Assembly: GCF_004634195.1 (NCBI RefSeq)
Contig: NZ_SKBP01000008.1
Coordinates: 78,684 to 142,683 of the forward strand
Source: Flavobacterium salilacus subsp. salilacus
GTDB taxonomy: Bacteria > Bacteroidota > Bacteroidia > Flavobacteriales > Flavobacteriaceae
DNA length: 64,000 nucleotides
Direction: 5' to 3'
Positions 53,889 to 63,342 of this stretch are shown here, piece after piece; within the stretch, counting starts at the first letter, position 1, and every line of letters starts with the position of its first letter. The translations under genes were made by a program, and so were the position numbers. The notes under the pieces are model-generated. The model made no database searches. It was not told where the DNA came from and saw nothing but the letters and a program-made list of their open reading frames with translations.

Positions 53889-54773
53889 ATGAAAATTGCT
53901 GTTTACGGACAATATTATAAAGACAATACTGAAGATATTATAGCAACGGTGCTGAAAATATTAAACAGCCACGATGCGGAAATTGCCTTTGAGAAAAACT
54001 TTTATGATGTTCTTATTGAAAACAGCTTTATAGATGCTGCTTTTGCTACTTTTGCCTCGCATAAAGAGCTGGAGTCAGGCTTCGATATGTTTATAAGCAT
54101 TGGCGGCGATGGTACTATGCTGCGGGCAGCCACCTATGTGAGAGATAAAAACATACCCATACTGGGCATTAATGCCGGAAGGCTCGGATTTCTTGCCACC
54201 GTACAGCAGGAAAACATAGAGCAATTACTACCCCTTATTTTTACAAAAGAGTATAATATATCATCCAGAACTTTATTAACTATAGATTATAAAGGCAAGC
54301 AAGGCGAACTGGAAGAGCTTGATTATGCGCTTAACGAAATTACCGTTAGCCGTAAAGATACCACATCGATGATAACGATAGAAACGCGGCTTAACGGCGA
54401 CTACCTTAACTCCTACTGGGCTGACGGGCTTATAATATCTACCCCTACAGGCTCTACAGGCTACTCCCTTAGCTGTGGCGGTCCTATACTCATGCCGGGC
54501 GTAAACAGTTTGGTAATTACCCCCATTGCACCGCACAACCTTAATGCACGCCCGCTTGTAATACCCGATGATACGGATATTGAACTAAGAGTATCAAGCC
54601 GTGAAGAGCAACATTTGGTATCGTTGGATTCCCGAATAATATCAGTAGATGTGGAAACCAAACTTTGCATTAAAAAAACAGATTTTAAAATTCATTTGGT
54701 TGAATTTCCTCAGGAAAAGTTTCTTGACACGCTCCGAAAAAAACTTTTATGGGGCGAAGACAAAAGAAATTAA
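53889..54773 (+). CDS. nadK: NAD kinase
   Basis: 294 aa enzyme that makes NADP+ from NAD+ with ATP. The GGDGT motif (72-76, D74 catalytic) is in ISIGGDGTMLRAA, and ILGINAGRLGFLA follows. YWADGLIISTPTGSTGYSLSCGG and PHNLNARPLVIPDD are further NAD-kinase signatures. Length is normal. It follows the CBS gene, and a promoter for the next gene lies in the 155-nt gap, so it is probably the last gene of its own transcript. Confidence 0.97.
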   Translation: MKIAVYGQYYKDNTEDIIATVLKILNSHDAEIAFEKNFYDVLIENSFIDAAFATFASHKELESGFDMFISIGGDGTMLRAATYVRDKNIPILGINAGRLGFLATVQQENIEQLLPLIFTKEYNISSRTLLTIDYKGKQGELEELDYALNEITVSRKDTTSMITIETRLNGDYLNSYWADGLIISTPTGSTGYSLSCGGPILMPGVNSLVITPIAPHNLNARPLVIPDDTDIELRVSSREEQHLVSLDSRIISVDVETKLCIKKTDFKIHLVEFPQEKFLDTLRKKLLWGEDKRN

Positions 54774-54903
54774 ACCAAGATTTTTACAGTACATATATAC
54801 TACACCGCCTCTTCTTTCGTTTTCAAGACAGTATTATTTTATTAAATTATATGCATATAGACGTAAAATGACCAATGTAAGGGATTTTAGAAATCTATAT
54901 TGT

Positions 54904-54911
54904 TATATTTG
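54904..54911 (+). promoter_or_regulatory. -7 box upstream of the porG-like gene
   Basis: TATATTTG fits TAnnTTTG and lies 17 nt before ATG 54929. It would give a very short leader for the porG-uppS-bamA run. Confidence 0.55.
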
Positions 54912-54928
54912 CACCCAATTTTGAACGA

Positions 54929-55606
54929 ATGAACCGGATTTTTTTTGTTATAGTATTAATCTTAATGAGTGTAAAAACTGAAGCACAAATAAACGAATTA
55001 GGTGTATTTGTAGGTGGCAGTAATTACATTGGCGATATTGGTCCTACGGATTATATTGCCCCAAAGGATGTGGCATTGGGCATAATGTACAAATGGAACC
55101 GCAGTCCGAGACACTCATGGAGAATATCATATACTTACGGCAAGATCAGTTCTAACGATGCTGACTCTGAAGTATCAGGAAGAAAACAAAGGGGTTATGA
55201 GTTTGAGAATAGTGTAAAAGAATTATCTTTAGGGCTTGAATTTAACTTTTTTGATTTTAACCTGCATGAGCCGGATTTAAAACTTACACCATACGTATAT
55301 AGCGGTTTAAGCTATTTTAGGTATGACGAAAAACGTATAGAGAATGGCAGAGTATATACCGAAGATGGTAAAGGAGGTATTGCCATACCTATGGTGGTAG
55401 GTATTAAAACCAATGTGATTGAAAATTTTGTAATAGGATTTGAAGTGGGCGCACGATATACATTTACGGACAATTTGGATGGCAGCAACCACCCGGATTA
55501 TGAAGAGCTTAGTTTCGGTAACCTCGAAAGCAACGACTGGTATGTTTTTACCGGCTTCACACTAACCTACACCTTTGGTAATAAACCCTGCTACTGCGCT
55601 AACTAA
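54929..55606 (+). CDS. PorG-like outer-membrane beta-barrel protein (DUF6089-type)
   Basis: 225 aa with a signal peptide (VIVLILMSVKTEAQ). The N-terminus INELGVFVGGSNYIGDIGPTDYI and the repeated amphipathic strands (WRISYTYGKI, LSLGLEFNFF, VYSGLSYFRY) fit a small 8-stranded barrel. The combination of this N-terminus and position between nadK and uppS/bamA is typical of PorG homologues. In Porphyromonas PorG belongs to the type IX secretion apparatus. T9SS cargo genes are present in this window, so a T9SS role is plausible. uppS starts 4 nt after its stop. Confidence 0.82.
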   Translation: MNRIFFVIVLILMSVKTEAQINELGVFVGGSNYIGDIGPTDYIAPKDVALGIMYKWNRSPRHSWRISYTYGKISSNDADSEVSGRKQRGYEFENSVKELSLGLEFNFFDFNLHEPDLKLTPYVYSGLSYFRYDEKRIENGRVYTEDGKGGIAIPMVVGIKTNVIENFVIGFEVGARYTFTDNLDGSNHPDYEELSFGNLESNDWYVFTGFTLTYTFGNKPCYCAN

Positions 55607-55610
55607 TTTT

Positions 55611-56351
55611 ATGAATCAAAACACCACAATAGACACCGATAGACTACCTAAACACCTTGCCATAATTATGGATGGTAACGGTCGTTGGGCAAAACAAAAA
55701 GGTATGCTTCGCGTTTTTGGACATGAAAATGGTACTAAGGCCGTACGCGAAACAGTAGAAGCCTCCGCAAAACTGGGCATAGAAAACCTTACATTATATG
55801 CTTTTTCTACAGAGAACTGGAACCGACCTAAACTGGAGGTTGACACACTTATGAAATTGCTGGTAAACTCATTAAAAAACGAGTTGCCCACACTGCAAAA
55901 CAACAATATAAAACTATCTACAATAGGCAATACAAACCAGTTACCGGAATCGGCAAGGAAACAACTTGACGAAGTTATTGAAATCACAAAAAACAATACC
56001 CGGATGACACTTACCCTTGCGCTAAGCTACGGCTCGAGAGAAGAGATAGTATCGGCTGTAAAAGCGATAAGCGAAAAAATAAAAACCAATAACCTCGAAA
56101 TATCAGACATCAGTGAATCTACCATAAACCAGCATTTATACACCAGCAACCTGCCGGATGTGGATCTTGTAATAAGAACCAGCGGCGAACAACGTATAAG
56201 CAACTTTCTGCTATGGCAGGTAGCTTATGCCGAATTTTATTATACAGATATTTTATGGCCCGATTTCAGGGAAAAAGATTTACATGAAGCAATTATCAGT
56301 TATCAAAAAAGAGAACGCAGATTTGGAAAAACCAGTGAACAAATTAAATAA
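55611..56351 (+). CDS. uppS: Undecaprenyl diphosphate synthase (cis-prenyltransferase)
   Basis: 246 aa enzyme that extends farnesyl diphosphate with eight cis-isoprene units to undecaprenyl diphosphate, the lipid carrier for peptidoglycan and polysaccharide. The catalytic D21 is in AIIMDGNGRWAKQKG; LTLYAFSTENWNRP, LALSYGSREEIV, and VIRTSGEQRISNFLLWQVAYAEF are motifs 2-5. The ATG at 55611 gives a normal length. A longer in-frame start would overlap porG. bamA begins 4 nt after the stop. Confidence 0.96.
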   Translation: MNQNTTIDTDRLPKHLAIIMDGNGRWAKQKGMLRVFGHENGTKAVRETVEASAKLGIENLTLYAFSTENWNRPKLEVDTLMKLLVNSLKNELPTLQNNNIKLSTIGNTNQLPESARKQLDEVIEITKNNTRMTLTLALSYGSREEIVSAVKAISEKIKTNNLEISDISESTINQHLYTSNLPDVDLVIRTSGEQRISNFLLWQVAYAEFYYTDILWPDFREKDLHEAIISYQKRERRFGKTSEQIK

Positions 56352-56355
56352 GCCA

Positions 56356-59001
56356 ATGTTCCAAAAGAGTATTCAGCTCCTATTTGGCTTTTTATTACTT
56401 GCAACAGGCAATATTGCCTTTGCCCAGGAAACCAACGGTCTTGAACCCGGCAAAGAATATATACTTGCCGACATTACCGTTTCCGGAAAAATAAGCTATA
56501 ACGAAAATACAGTATTAACCTTTACAGGTCTTGAAAAAGGACAAACCATACATGTACCCGGCGAAGAGATAAGTACAGCTATTAAAAAATTATGGCAACT
56601 GGGACTTTTCAATGATATTAATTTTTATGCTAATAAAATAGAAGGCGACAGCCTGTATCTGGAACTAAACCTGAACGAGCTGCCCAAACTTAGCGATGTA
56701 AAAATGCAAGGCGTAAGAAAAGGAAAACGCGAATCGCTTATAAAAGATACCCAGCTTACCAAAGGAACAATTGTTAACGAAAACCTTGTTACCAATACTA
56801 AAAACTATATAGAAAACAAGTATAAAAAAGACGGTTTTTACAAAGCCAAAGTAGCTATAAATGTTATTCCTGACAGTACCAATACTGTAAAAATGGTGGT
56901 CAATATAGATAAAGGTAAAAAAGTAAGGATATCTGACATTAATATAAACGGGAACGAGCAATTATCTGACCGTAAGATTAAGAAAGCGATGAAGAAAACA
57001 AAAGAGAAAGGCTTTCCAAATCCGCTCAGAATATTCAGCCCGTCTAAGTTTACTAACGAAAGGTATAAAGAAGACCTTGCCAACGTAGTCGAAAAATATA
57101 AAGAAAAAGGATACCGCGATGCACGTATAACATCGGATACGGTAGTATATAACCCTAAAAACAACAAAGTTGCCATAGACCTTACGATAGAAGAAGGGAA
57201 AAAATATTATTTCGGAGAAATTAAATTCTTAGGTAATTCCGTATATACCAATCAGGAACTAAACAGGATATTAGGCATTAAAAAAGGAGATGTATATAAT
57301 GGCGTATTACTTCAAAAAAGGATAGCTGATAAAGACAGACCTGACGGCGAAGATATTACCAACCTGTATCAAAACAACGGTTACCTTTTCTCTAACATTA
57401 ATGCAGTAGAGGTAAGAACGGCTAATGACACTATAGATTTTGAAATTAGAATTACCGAAGGGCCTATAGCCTACTTTAACAACATAACCGTTGTGGGTAA
57501 TGACAAGACTAACGACCACGTTATTTATAGAGAGCTTACTACCAGACCGGGACAAAAATGGAATAAGGAAGAAGTAGTAAACACCGTAAGGGGGCTTGGT
57601 ACATTGGGCTTTTTTGACCCTGAAACCATTCGCCCTGATGTTAAAAACCCTGACCCCGCAAGCGGTACTGTAGATGTAGAATGGCATGTAACCGAAAAAG
57701 GATCGAGCCAGATAGAACTGCAAGGCGGTTATGGCGGTGGCGGTTTTATTGGTACCCTGGGACTGTCGTTCAACAACTTCTCCATGCGTAATTTATTCAA
57801 AAAGGATGCTTACAAACCAATACCTATGGGCGATGGGCAAAAGCTGTCACTAAGGGCACAGGGTAGTACCTATTTTCAAACATACAGCTTCTCGTTTACA
57901 GAGCCATGGCTTGGAGGGAAAAAACCAATACAATTCTTCAGTTCGTTATCGCACAGCAGGCAATTTTTATATAATTTCCAGACAAGAGATGTAAACAGAT
58001 CGCAAAGTTTCACCATATCGTCAATTACCATGGGGCTTGCCAAAAGGCTAAGCGGTATAAGCGACAGGGTTACACTTTCCCATTCATTAACCTTCCAGTA
58101 TTACAATCTTAACAATTATAACACCGGATTATTTACCTTTGGAGATGGCTCTTCGCGAAACCTTGCCTACACTATAGAGCTTAGCCGGGACAACAGAGGT
58201 AACAGCCTTATATACCCTATATATGGCTCACTGGTTAGCGTAAGTTTCAGAACAACATTACCGTATTCCTACCTTAACGGTATAAATTATGGCGATCTTG
58301 AAAATCAGGAAAAATACAAATTAAGAAACAATGGAGAGCCATATCAGATAGAAGCACCGGACGGCAGTATAGTACAAGTACCCGAAGGCGCTTACCTTGA
58401 TGAAGACGGCTACCCTGTAGCTTCCTTCCAGGAGGCAGCAGCCGACCCTGCAAAAGTTGACCAAAAGAAATTTAACTGGCTTGAGTACTATAAGGTAAAG
58501 TTTAAGGCTGACTGGTACACCCGCCTTTATGATAAATTAGTATTCCGTTCTCTGGCAGAGTTTGGTTTCATGGGAGCTTACAACTCCGAACGAGGCTTAG
58601 TACCGTTTGAAAGATTCTTTTTAGGTGGTGACGGATTGGCTAACTTTGCATTAGACGGTCGCGAAGTAATACAGCTAAGAGGATATCCTAACCAGGCATT
58701 GTCATCTAATGACGGTGGTACGGTATATAATAAATTTTCGTTAGAATTGCGCTACCCGATAACATTAAAACCTCAAGCTTCGATATATGTTCTTACATTT
58801 GCAGAAGCAGGAGCCTCATATGATGAATTTGCAGACTATAACCCGTTTGCACTCAAACGTTCGGCAGGATTTGGTCTTAGGGTGTTTATGCCCGCATTCG
58901 GATTATTGGGTATTGATTTTGGTCATGGTTTCGACCCATTGCCGGGCGGTACTCAAAAGAATGGTTGGGAGACACACTTTATCATAGGGCAGCAATTTTA
59001 A
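56356..59001 (+). CDS. bamA: Outer-membrane protein assembly factor BamA
   Basis: 881 aa from ATG 56356, which follows the uppS stop by 4 nt and yields a signal peptide (LLFGFLLLATGNIAFAQ). Upstream in-frame ATGs overlap uppS and bury the signal. POTRA domains fill ~30-430 (YILADITVSGKISYNENTVL, KVRISDININGNEQLSDRKI, YYFGEIKFLGNSVYT, AYFNNITVVGNDKTN). The Omp85 barrel follows (~450-881) and ends with HFIIGQQF. The conserved RGYPNQ-type barrel-loop motif (IQLRGYP) is present. BamA inserts beta-barrels into the outer membrane. It is co-located with uppS, two Skp-like chaperones and murI. Confidence 0.95.
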   Translation: MFQKSIQLLFGFLLLATGNIAFAQETNGLEPGKEYILADITVSGKISYNENTVLTFTGLEKGQTIHVPGEEISTAIKKLWQLGLFNDINFYANKIEGDSLYLELNLNELPKLSDVKMQGVRKGKRESLIKDTQLTKGTIVNENLVTNTKNYIENKYKKDGFYKAKVAINVIPDSTNTVKMVVNIDKGKKVRISDININGNEQLSDRKIKKAMKKTKEKGFPNPLRIFSPSKFTNERYKEDLANVVEKYKEKGYRDARITSDTVVYNPKNNKVAIDLTIEEGKKYYFGEIKFLGNSVYTNQELNRILGIKKGDVYNGVLLQKRIADKDRPDGEDITNLYQNNGYLFSNINAVEVRTANDTIDFEIRITEGPIAYFNNITVVGNDKTNDHVIYRELTTRPGQKWNKEEVVNTVRGLGTLGFFDPETIRPDVKNPDPASGTVDVEWHVTEKGSSQIELQGGYGGGGFIGTLGLSFNNFSMRNLFKKDAYKPIPMGDGQKLSLRAQGSTYFQTYSFSFTEPWLGGKKPIQFFSSLSHSRQFLYNFQTRDVNRSQSFTISSITMGLAKRLSGISDRVTLSHSLTFQYYNLNNYNTGLFTFGDGSSRNLAYTIELSRDNRGNSLIYPIYGSLVSVSFRTTLPYSYLNGINYGDLENQEKYKLRNNGEPYQIEAPDGSIVQVPEGAYLDEDGYPVASFQEAAADPAKVDQKKFNWLEYYKVKFKADWYTRLYDKLVFRSLAEFGFMGAYNSERGLVPFERFFLGGDGLANFALDGREVIQLRGYPNQALSSNDGGTVYNKFSLELRYPITLKPQASIYVLTFAEAGASYDEFADYNPFALKRSAGFGLRVFMPAFGLLGIDFGHGFDPLPGGTQKNGWETHFIIGQQF

Positions 59002-59043
59002 AAAACTGGCATGATATTTTCTAATACGTAATTATTACAGGTT

Positions 59044-60099
59044 ATGAAAAAAATATTTTTAGTATTATTTACAATTTTTGTGACACTGACGGCAACAGCC
59101 CAAAGAGGACTGAAAATTGCCTACATTGATATGGAGTACATTCTGGACAAAGTGCCGGATTATGCCGAAGCAAAAAATCAATTAGAGCAAAAAGCGCAAA
59201 AATGGAAACAAGAGATTGAAGTTAAAAGAAACGAAATCAATAAACTAAAAGAAAGCCTTAAAGCCGAAAAAGCATTGCTTACTAAAGAACTTATTGAGGA
59301 ACGCGAAGAAGAAATTGCATTTCAGGAAAAAGAATTACTGGATTATCAGCTAAAAAGATTTGGTCCTACAGGCGACCTTATCAGTCAAAAATCAGTTCTA
59401 GTAAAACCAATACAAGATCAGGTATTTACTATAATACAAGATTTGGCAGAAGCCAGAAATTATGATTTTGTTTTTGACAGATCATCTGACCTTACCATGC
59501 TGTTTGCCGCCAAAAGGCATGATATTAGCGACCGGGTAGTAGCCCTGCTTACAAGGGCTGCAAAACAAAGCCAGCTTAGCAGCAAAGAGCTTAAAAGACT
59601 GGAAGAAAAGGATGCACAAGAAGATTTAGAGTCTGACCCTGCGTATCAGGAAAGACAAAAAAAGCTGGAAGACAGAAAGACGGAAAGACAGCGTGCTATT
59701 GATGAACGAAAAGCAGCACAGGAAGCAAAAAGAAAAGAATATCAGGAAAGACGTGAGCAACTGCTAAAAGAAAGAGAGGCAAAAAGAAATGGCGGTAAAA
59801 CTCCGGATACAGAGGATAAGGGCAATGTAGATTCAACTGATGACCCTGCCTCTACCGATGAAGAAGAAACTCCGCAGCCGAAAAGCAATGCTGCCCAAAA
59901 TACAGAAAAACAGGATGCTGCACAGGCAGCACGAGAAGCAAGAGAAAAAGTACTGGAAGAAAGGAAAAGAGCAGCCGAAGAGCGAAGAGCCAAAATAATA
60001 GCTGACCGGGAAGCTGCCAAAAAAGCCCGTGAGGAAGAAAAAAATAAAAACAGTACACCCACCCCAACTACAGACACTGAAACTACTGATGAAGAATAG
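59044..60099 (+). CDS. OmpH/Skp-family periplasmic chaperone, extended C-terminus
   Basis: 351 aa. A signal peptide (LVLFTIFVTLTATAQ) is followed by a Skp-like core to ~170: LKIAYIDMEYILDKVPDYAEAK, then long coiled coil, then VFTIIQDLAEARNYDFVFDRSSD. The C-terminal half (~185-351) is extended coiled coil and low complexity, very rich in Glu, Lys, Arg and Ala, with ETPQPK and a Thr-rich end. Normal Skp is ~170 aa, so about 180 residues are additional. It follows bamA by 42 nt; the second Skp-like gene comes 37 nt later. Skp holds unfolded outer-membrane proteins for BamA. Confidence 0.9.
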   Translation: MKKIFLVLFTIFVTLTATAQRGLKIAYIDMEYILDKVPDYAEAKNQLEQKAQKWKQEIEVKRNEINKLKESLKAEKALLTKELIEEREEEIAFQEKELLDYQLKRFGPTGDLISQKSVLVKPIQDQVFTIIQDLAEARNYDFVFDRSSDLTMLFAAKRHDISDRVVALLTRAAKQSQLSSKELKRLEEKDAQEDLESDPAYQERQKKLEDRKTERQRAIDERKAAQEAKRKEYQERREQLLKEREAKRNGGKTPDTEDKGNVDSTDDPASTDEEETPQPKSNAAQNTEKQDAAQAAREAREKVLEERKRAAEERRAKIIADREAAKKAREEEKNKNSTPTPTTDTETTDEE

Positions 60100-60136
60100 A
60101 ATAAAAGCAAAACAAAAATTAATATAAATACCTTAA

Positions 60137-60649
60137 ATGATGAAACAATTAAAATCTTTATTAATCGCTGCAATACTTTTTGTCGGAACAAGCCAGGTAG
60201 TTTCGGCACAAGCTAAAGTAGCGCATATCAATGTAACAGAGCTAATGGGTGCTATGCCGGAAATGAAAGCTGCAAACACTCAGCTTGAAAACTATGGTAA
60301 AACATTTGATAACGAGTACAGAATTATGGTAGAAGAGTATCAAAATAAAATAAAAAAATACGACCAGGAAGCAGCTACCGTTAGCGATGCCATAAACGAA
60401 ACACGTTCGCAGGAAGTACAGGAAATGGGCAACAGAATACAACAGTATCAGCAAACCGCTTCTAAAGACATGCAAAAGAAACAAGAAGAAATATTAAAAC
60501 CTATTCTTGAAAAAGCTAAAGCAGCAATACAAAAAGTTGCTAAAGCAAAAGGTTACCAGTATGTACTTGACTCTACTGTAGGCAGTGGCGTTATAGTGGC
60601 GGACGGACCGGATCTTCTTGCTGACGTTAAGAAAGAACTGGGCTTTTAA
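60137..60649 (+). CDS. OmpH/Skp-family periplasmic chaperone
   Basis: 170 aa, the usual Skp length. Signal peptide (SLLIAAILFVGTSQVVSAQ). Core: KVAHINVTELMGAMPEMKAANTQLENYGKTF, then coiled coil with Gln/Lys/Glu heptads (NRIQQYQQTASKDMQKKQEEIL), and the closing AIQKVAKAKGYQYVLDSTVG. ATG 60137 or 60140 are both possible. It is the last gene of the bamA-skp-skp run and is followed by an intrinsic terminator. It partners with the longer paralogue just upstream. Confidence 0.93.
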   Translation: MMKQLKSLLIAAILFVGTSQVVSAQAKVAHINVTELMGAMPEMKAANTQLENYGKTFDNEYRIMVEEYQNKIKKYDQEAATVSDAINETRSQEVQEMGNRIQQYQQTASKDMQKKQEEILKPILEKAKAAIQKVAKAKGYQYVLDSTVGSGVIVADGPDLLADVKKELGF

Positions 60650-60680
60650 GTCCAATAAAAAACACGAAATATCATAATAA

Positions 60681-60710
60681 AAAAACGGCTCTGTTAAAGA
60701 GCCGTTTTTT
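60681..60710 (+). terminator. Intrinsic terminator of the bamA-skp transcript
   Basis: 12-bp stem aaaaacggctct (60681-60692) / agagccgttttt (60698-60709) with a T run. It lies 10 nt before the murI -7-like box (TATTTTTA, 60714-60721). Confidence 0.93.
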
Positions 60711-60725
60711 TATTATTTTTACCGT

Positions 60726-61508
60726 ATGAATAACAGCATAAAACCCATAGGTCTATTTGATTCGGGCATAGGAGGCACATCCATCTGGAGAGAGATACAT
60801 AACCTTTTGCCTAATGAAAATACCCTATACCTTGCTGACAGTAAAAATGCACCTTACGGACAGAAAAGCAAAGACGAAATAATAGAGCTCAGTAGTAAAA
60901 ACACTGAGTTTTTGCTTAACCAAAACTGCAAGCTCATAGTGGTAGCCTGTAACACCGCCACTACCAATGCCATAAAAGAGTTAAGAGAGCGGTATGATGT
61001 TCCCTTTATAGGTATAGAGCCCGCTATTAAACCCGCAGCATTGCAAACAAGAACCCGCACTATAGGAATACTGGCTACTAAAGGCACACTTAACAGTGAA
61101 CTTTTTCACACAACAGTAGCAGCCTATAAAAACCTAACCGTTATAGAACAAGTAGGACATGGCTTGGTACAGCTTATAGAAGATGGCAAACTGGGAGGAC
61201 ATGAAATAGACGAGTTGTTACAAACGTACCTTAACCCTATGATAAAAGCGAATATAGACTGCTTAGTGCTTGGTTGTAGCCACTACCCCTACCTTATACC
61301 GCAAATAAAGAAAATACTGCCCCATTCCGTTAAAATAATAGATTCAGGGCTTGCTGTTGCCAAACAAACAAAAGCAGTATTAGAAAAATACGGACTGCTG
61401 AATACAGGAATGCAAAAAAGCAATCAGATTTTTTATACCAATGCCAACCCTGATGTTTTAACAACAATAGTAAGTAAAGAATACACAGTGCTGCAAAAAG
61501 ATTTTTAA
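60726..61508 (+). CDS. murI: Glutamate racemase
   Basis: 260 aa cofactor-independent enzyme that makes D-glutamate for peptidoglycan. The two catalytic cysteines are C75 (VVACNTATT) and C184 (VLGCSHYPYL). D12 and S13 in GLFDSGIGGTS complete the active site. Length is normal. It has its own weak -7 box (TATTTTTA 60714-60721) a few nt before ATG, so the mRNA would be nearly leaderless. It lies after the terminator of the bamA run. Confidence 0.96.
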   Translation: MNNSIKPIGLFDSGIGGTSIWREIHNLLPNENTLYLADSKNAPYGQKSKDEIIELSSKNTEFLLNQNCKLIVVACNTATTNAIKELRERYDVPFIGIEPAIKPAALQTRTRTIGILATKGTLNSELFHTTVAAYKNLTVIEQVGHGLVQLIEDGKLGGHEIDELLQTYLNPMIKANIDCLVLGCSHYPYLIPQIKKILPHSVKIIDSGLAVAKQTKAVLEKYGLLNTGMQKSNQIFYTNANPDVLTTIVSKEYTVLQKDF

Positions 61509-61522
61509 TCGCTGTAAAGGCT

Positions 61523-62032
61523 TTATTTAAACCAAGAAGAGTACATTATATAATTACCGGAGATACGTTGTATCTCCCCTGCAAAATCAGAAGCATCAAT
61601 ATCTTTCACTTTTCTTGCCGGCACGCCCGCATATATAGAGCCTGATTCAACAATAGTGTTTTGAGTAACAACAGCACCTGCTGCAATTATTGAGTTACTC
61701 TCTATAATACAATTGTCCATAACAATAGCGCCCATCCCTATCAATACATTATCCTTTACAGTGCAGCCATGCACAATAGCATTATGCCCTATAGATACAT
61801 TATTACCAATAACCGTAGGATGCTTTTGATAAGTGCAGTGTATAACCGCGCCATCTTGTATGTTTACTCTATTACCAATATGTATATAATGCACATCGCC
61901 ACGCAAAACAGCATTAAACCATATACTACACTCTGTACCCAAAACAACATCGCCCACTATCGTGGCATTTTCTGCAATAAAGCAATCATCAGGTATTTGC
62001 GGATGCTTTCCGTTTACTTCTTTTACAATCAT
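61523..62032 (-). CDS. Gamma-carbonic-anhydrase-like left-handed beta-helix protein
   Basis: 169 aa built of hexapeptide repeats (IVGDVVLGTECSIWFNAVLRGD), the LbH fold of the gamma-CA/YrdA/PaaY group. Zinc ligands H65, H83 and H88 are placed correctly (AVIHCTY, SIGHNAIVHGC). YrdA-type members are often poor or redox-controlled carbonic anhydrases, so activity is uncertain. It is convergent with murI. The stop of the PorP/SprF gene lies 67 nt upstream and is separated from it by a terminator, so the two are not co-transcribed by default. Confidence 0.9.
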   Translation of the reverse strand: MIVKEVNGKHPQIPDDCFIAENATIVGDVVLGTECSIWFNAVLRGDVHYIHIGNRVNIQDGAVIHCTYQKHPTVIGNNVSIGHNAIVHGCTVKDNVLIGMGAIVMDNCIIESNSIIAAGAVVTQNTIVESGSIYAGVPARKVKDIDASDFAGEIQRISGNYIMYSSWFK

Positions 62033-62051
62033 AATTTAATACAAAAAAATA

Positions 62052-62074
62052 GTCCCGATAGGTTATATCGGGAC
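62052..62074 (-). terminator. Intrinsic terminator after the PorP/SprF gene
   Basis: 9-bp stem gtcccgata (62052-62060) / tatcgggac (62066-62074). On the minus strand it is followed by a T run (A run 62043-62049 on plus). It lies just past the stop of the PorP/SprF gene. Confidence 0.88.
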
Positions 62075-62098
62075 AGAACTAATAATATCACTTTATAA

Positions 62099-63094
62099 TT
62101 AATTAACTGCAGGACAATTACAGTCATATTTTTCTCTCTTACAAAACAGGTTAATACCCAAAGTTATCTGGTGGAAACCACTGTTATCAAATTTAACATC
62201 TCCTGTTAAATAAGAATACGTATAAGCAACCATGAAATTTTTATAGTTAATACCAATTATAGGAGTAAAATACTGTAAATTCTGGTCAACTGCACCACCA
62301 TTATTATCAACATACTGAGCACCGTCTAAACTCCTCCTGTATGATAAACCTCCCCAAAGTCTTCCAAAATCCATTTCTTTGTACAACTTAAGGTTAATAT
62401 CTATAGTTCGCTCTTTAGTTTCATCCACAGCTTGGAACATTATAGAAGGCTCCCACTGTAGCGCATCTTGAAAACCAAATACATAACCCAAACTAAAAAT
62501 ATATTTTTTAAGGTTATCGCTCTCAATATCAGTATATAAATCCCTTTTACTTGCAATAGCATTCTTAGCAGTAAAATGAGCATAAAAATCAAGATAATGG
62601 TAAGAAGCACCTATATCAATATTAAAGTAAGAATCTTTTTGTTGCATACCTCCATCAATAATAGGATCAAACTCAGGACCAAATTCAGTCTCATCAAGTC
62701 GGCTTTGTACCAATCCGGCACTCATACCAAAAGATAACTGATTAAGATCATAATCACTCCTTGAAAAACGAATATGGTGAGCATAAGTTACCTTTGCTCC
62801 GGTTTGCGAATGATAACCATTAACATCATTAAAAGCTATAATACCAATACCCGACTGCGGACCTACACTACCATTAAAACTAAGCGTTTGTAATTGAGGA
62901 GCATCATCCTGACCAAACCATTGTTGGCGTGCAGTAAGTCTTATTTTAGCACAATTTGCGGCTCCCGCCATCGATGGGTGTAATAAATAATAGTTGTCTG
63001 ATAAATAATCGGAATAAACGGCTATCCCTTCTTGAGAAAAAGAAAGCTGTGCTAATAATAATCCAAAAATTAAATAAAATTTTTTAAAATTCAT
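62099..63094 (-). CDS. PorP/SprF-family T9SS-associated outer-membrane protein
   Basis: 331 aa from ATG 63094, with signal peptide (YLIFGLLLAQLSFSQ). The N-terminal IAVYSDYLSDNYYLLHPSMAGAANCAKIRLTARQQWFG is the hallmark of the family. Barrel strands follow, e.g. GGLSYRRSLDGAQYV, and NFMVAYTYSYLTGDV. In Flavobacterium johnsoniae SprF is needed to secrete the adhesin SprB, and paralogues sit next to their own surface adhesin. The end of a T9SS type B surface-protein gene lies just upstream on the same strand, which fits a dedicated pair. Confidence 0.92.
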   Translation of the reverse strand: MNFKKFYLIFGLLLAQLSFSQEGIAVYSDYLSDNYYLLHPSMAGAANCAKIRLTARQQWFGQDDAPQLQTLSFNGSVGPQSGIGIIAFNDVNGYHSQTGAKVTYAHHIRFSRSDYDLNQLSFGMSAGLVQSRLDETEFGPEFDPIIDGGMQQKDSYFNIDIGASYHYLDFYAHFTAKNAIASKRDLYTDIESDNLKKYIFSLGYVFGFQDALQWEPSIMFQAVDETKERTIDINLKLYKEMDFGRLWGGLSYRRSLDGAQYVDNNGGAVDQNLQYFTPIIGINYKNFMVAYTYSYLTGDVKFDNSGFHQITLGINLFCKREKYDCNCPAVN

Positions 63095-63300
63095 GTTGAC
63101 CTTATCGTTTAATGAAAAATGCACTTCCTTATATATTATGAGCTATGCCCCAAATGATACAAAACAACATTACCCCCTGTATCTTTCTAATATCATAACT
63201 TACAGTAACTAATATTTATTGCCTCCAGTTTTTACATAGCGGTCAAATATATAAATTTTTGCGTTAGGTTGGTAATTAAATACTAATAATATTAAAAAAA

Positions 63301-63320
63301 TGCTGCCGTAATTGGCAGCA
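63301..63320. terminator. Hairpin downstream of the T9SS surface-protein gene
   Basis: Stem tgctgcc (63301-63307) / ggcagca (63314-63320) with A run before and T run after on plus, so it is usable on either strand. On the minus strand it follows the surface-protein stop at 63343. It may end that transcript or reduce read-through into the PorP/SprF gene. Confidence 0.75.
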
Positions 63321-63342
63321 TTTTATATTTATAGGCCTGAGT

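Noticed and set aside
54649..54924. Reading frame spanning the nadK end and the porG promoter
   Set aside because: It overlaps nadK in another frame, has no family features and covers the promoter at 54904-54911.
56227..56355. Longer bamA frame overlapping uppS
   Set aside because: It would bury the signal peptide and overlap uppS by more than 100 nt; ATG 56356 gives a clear signal sequence.
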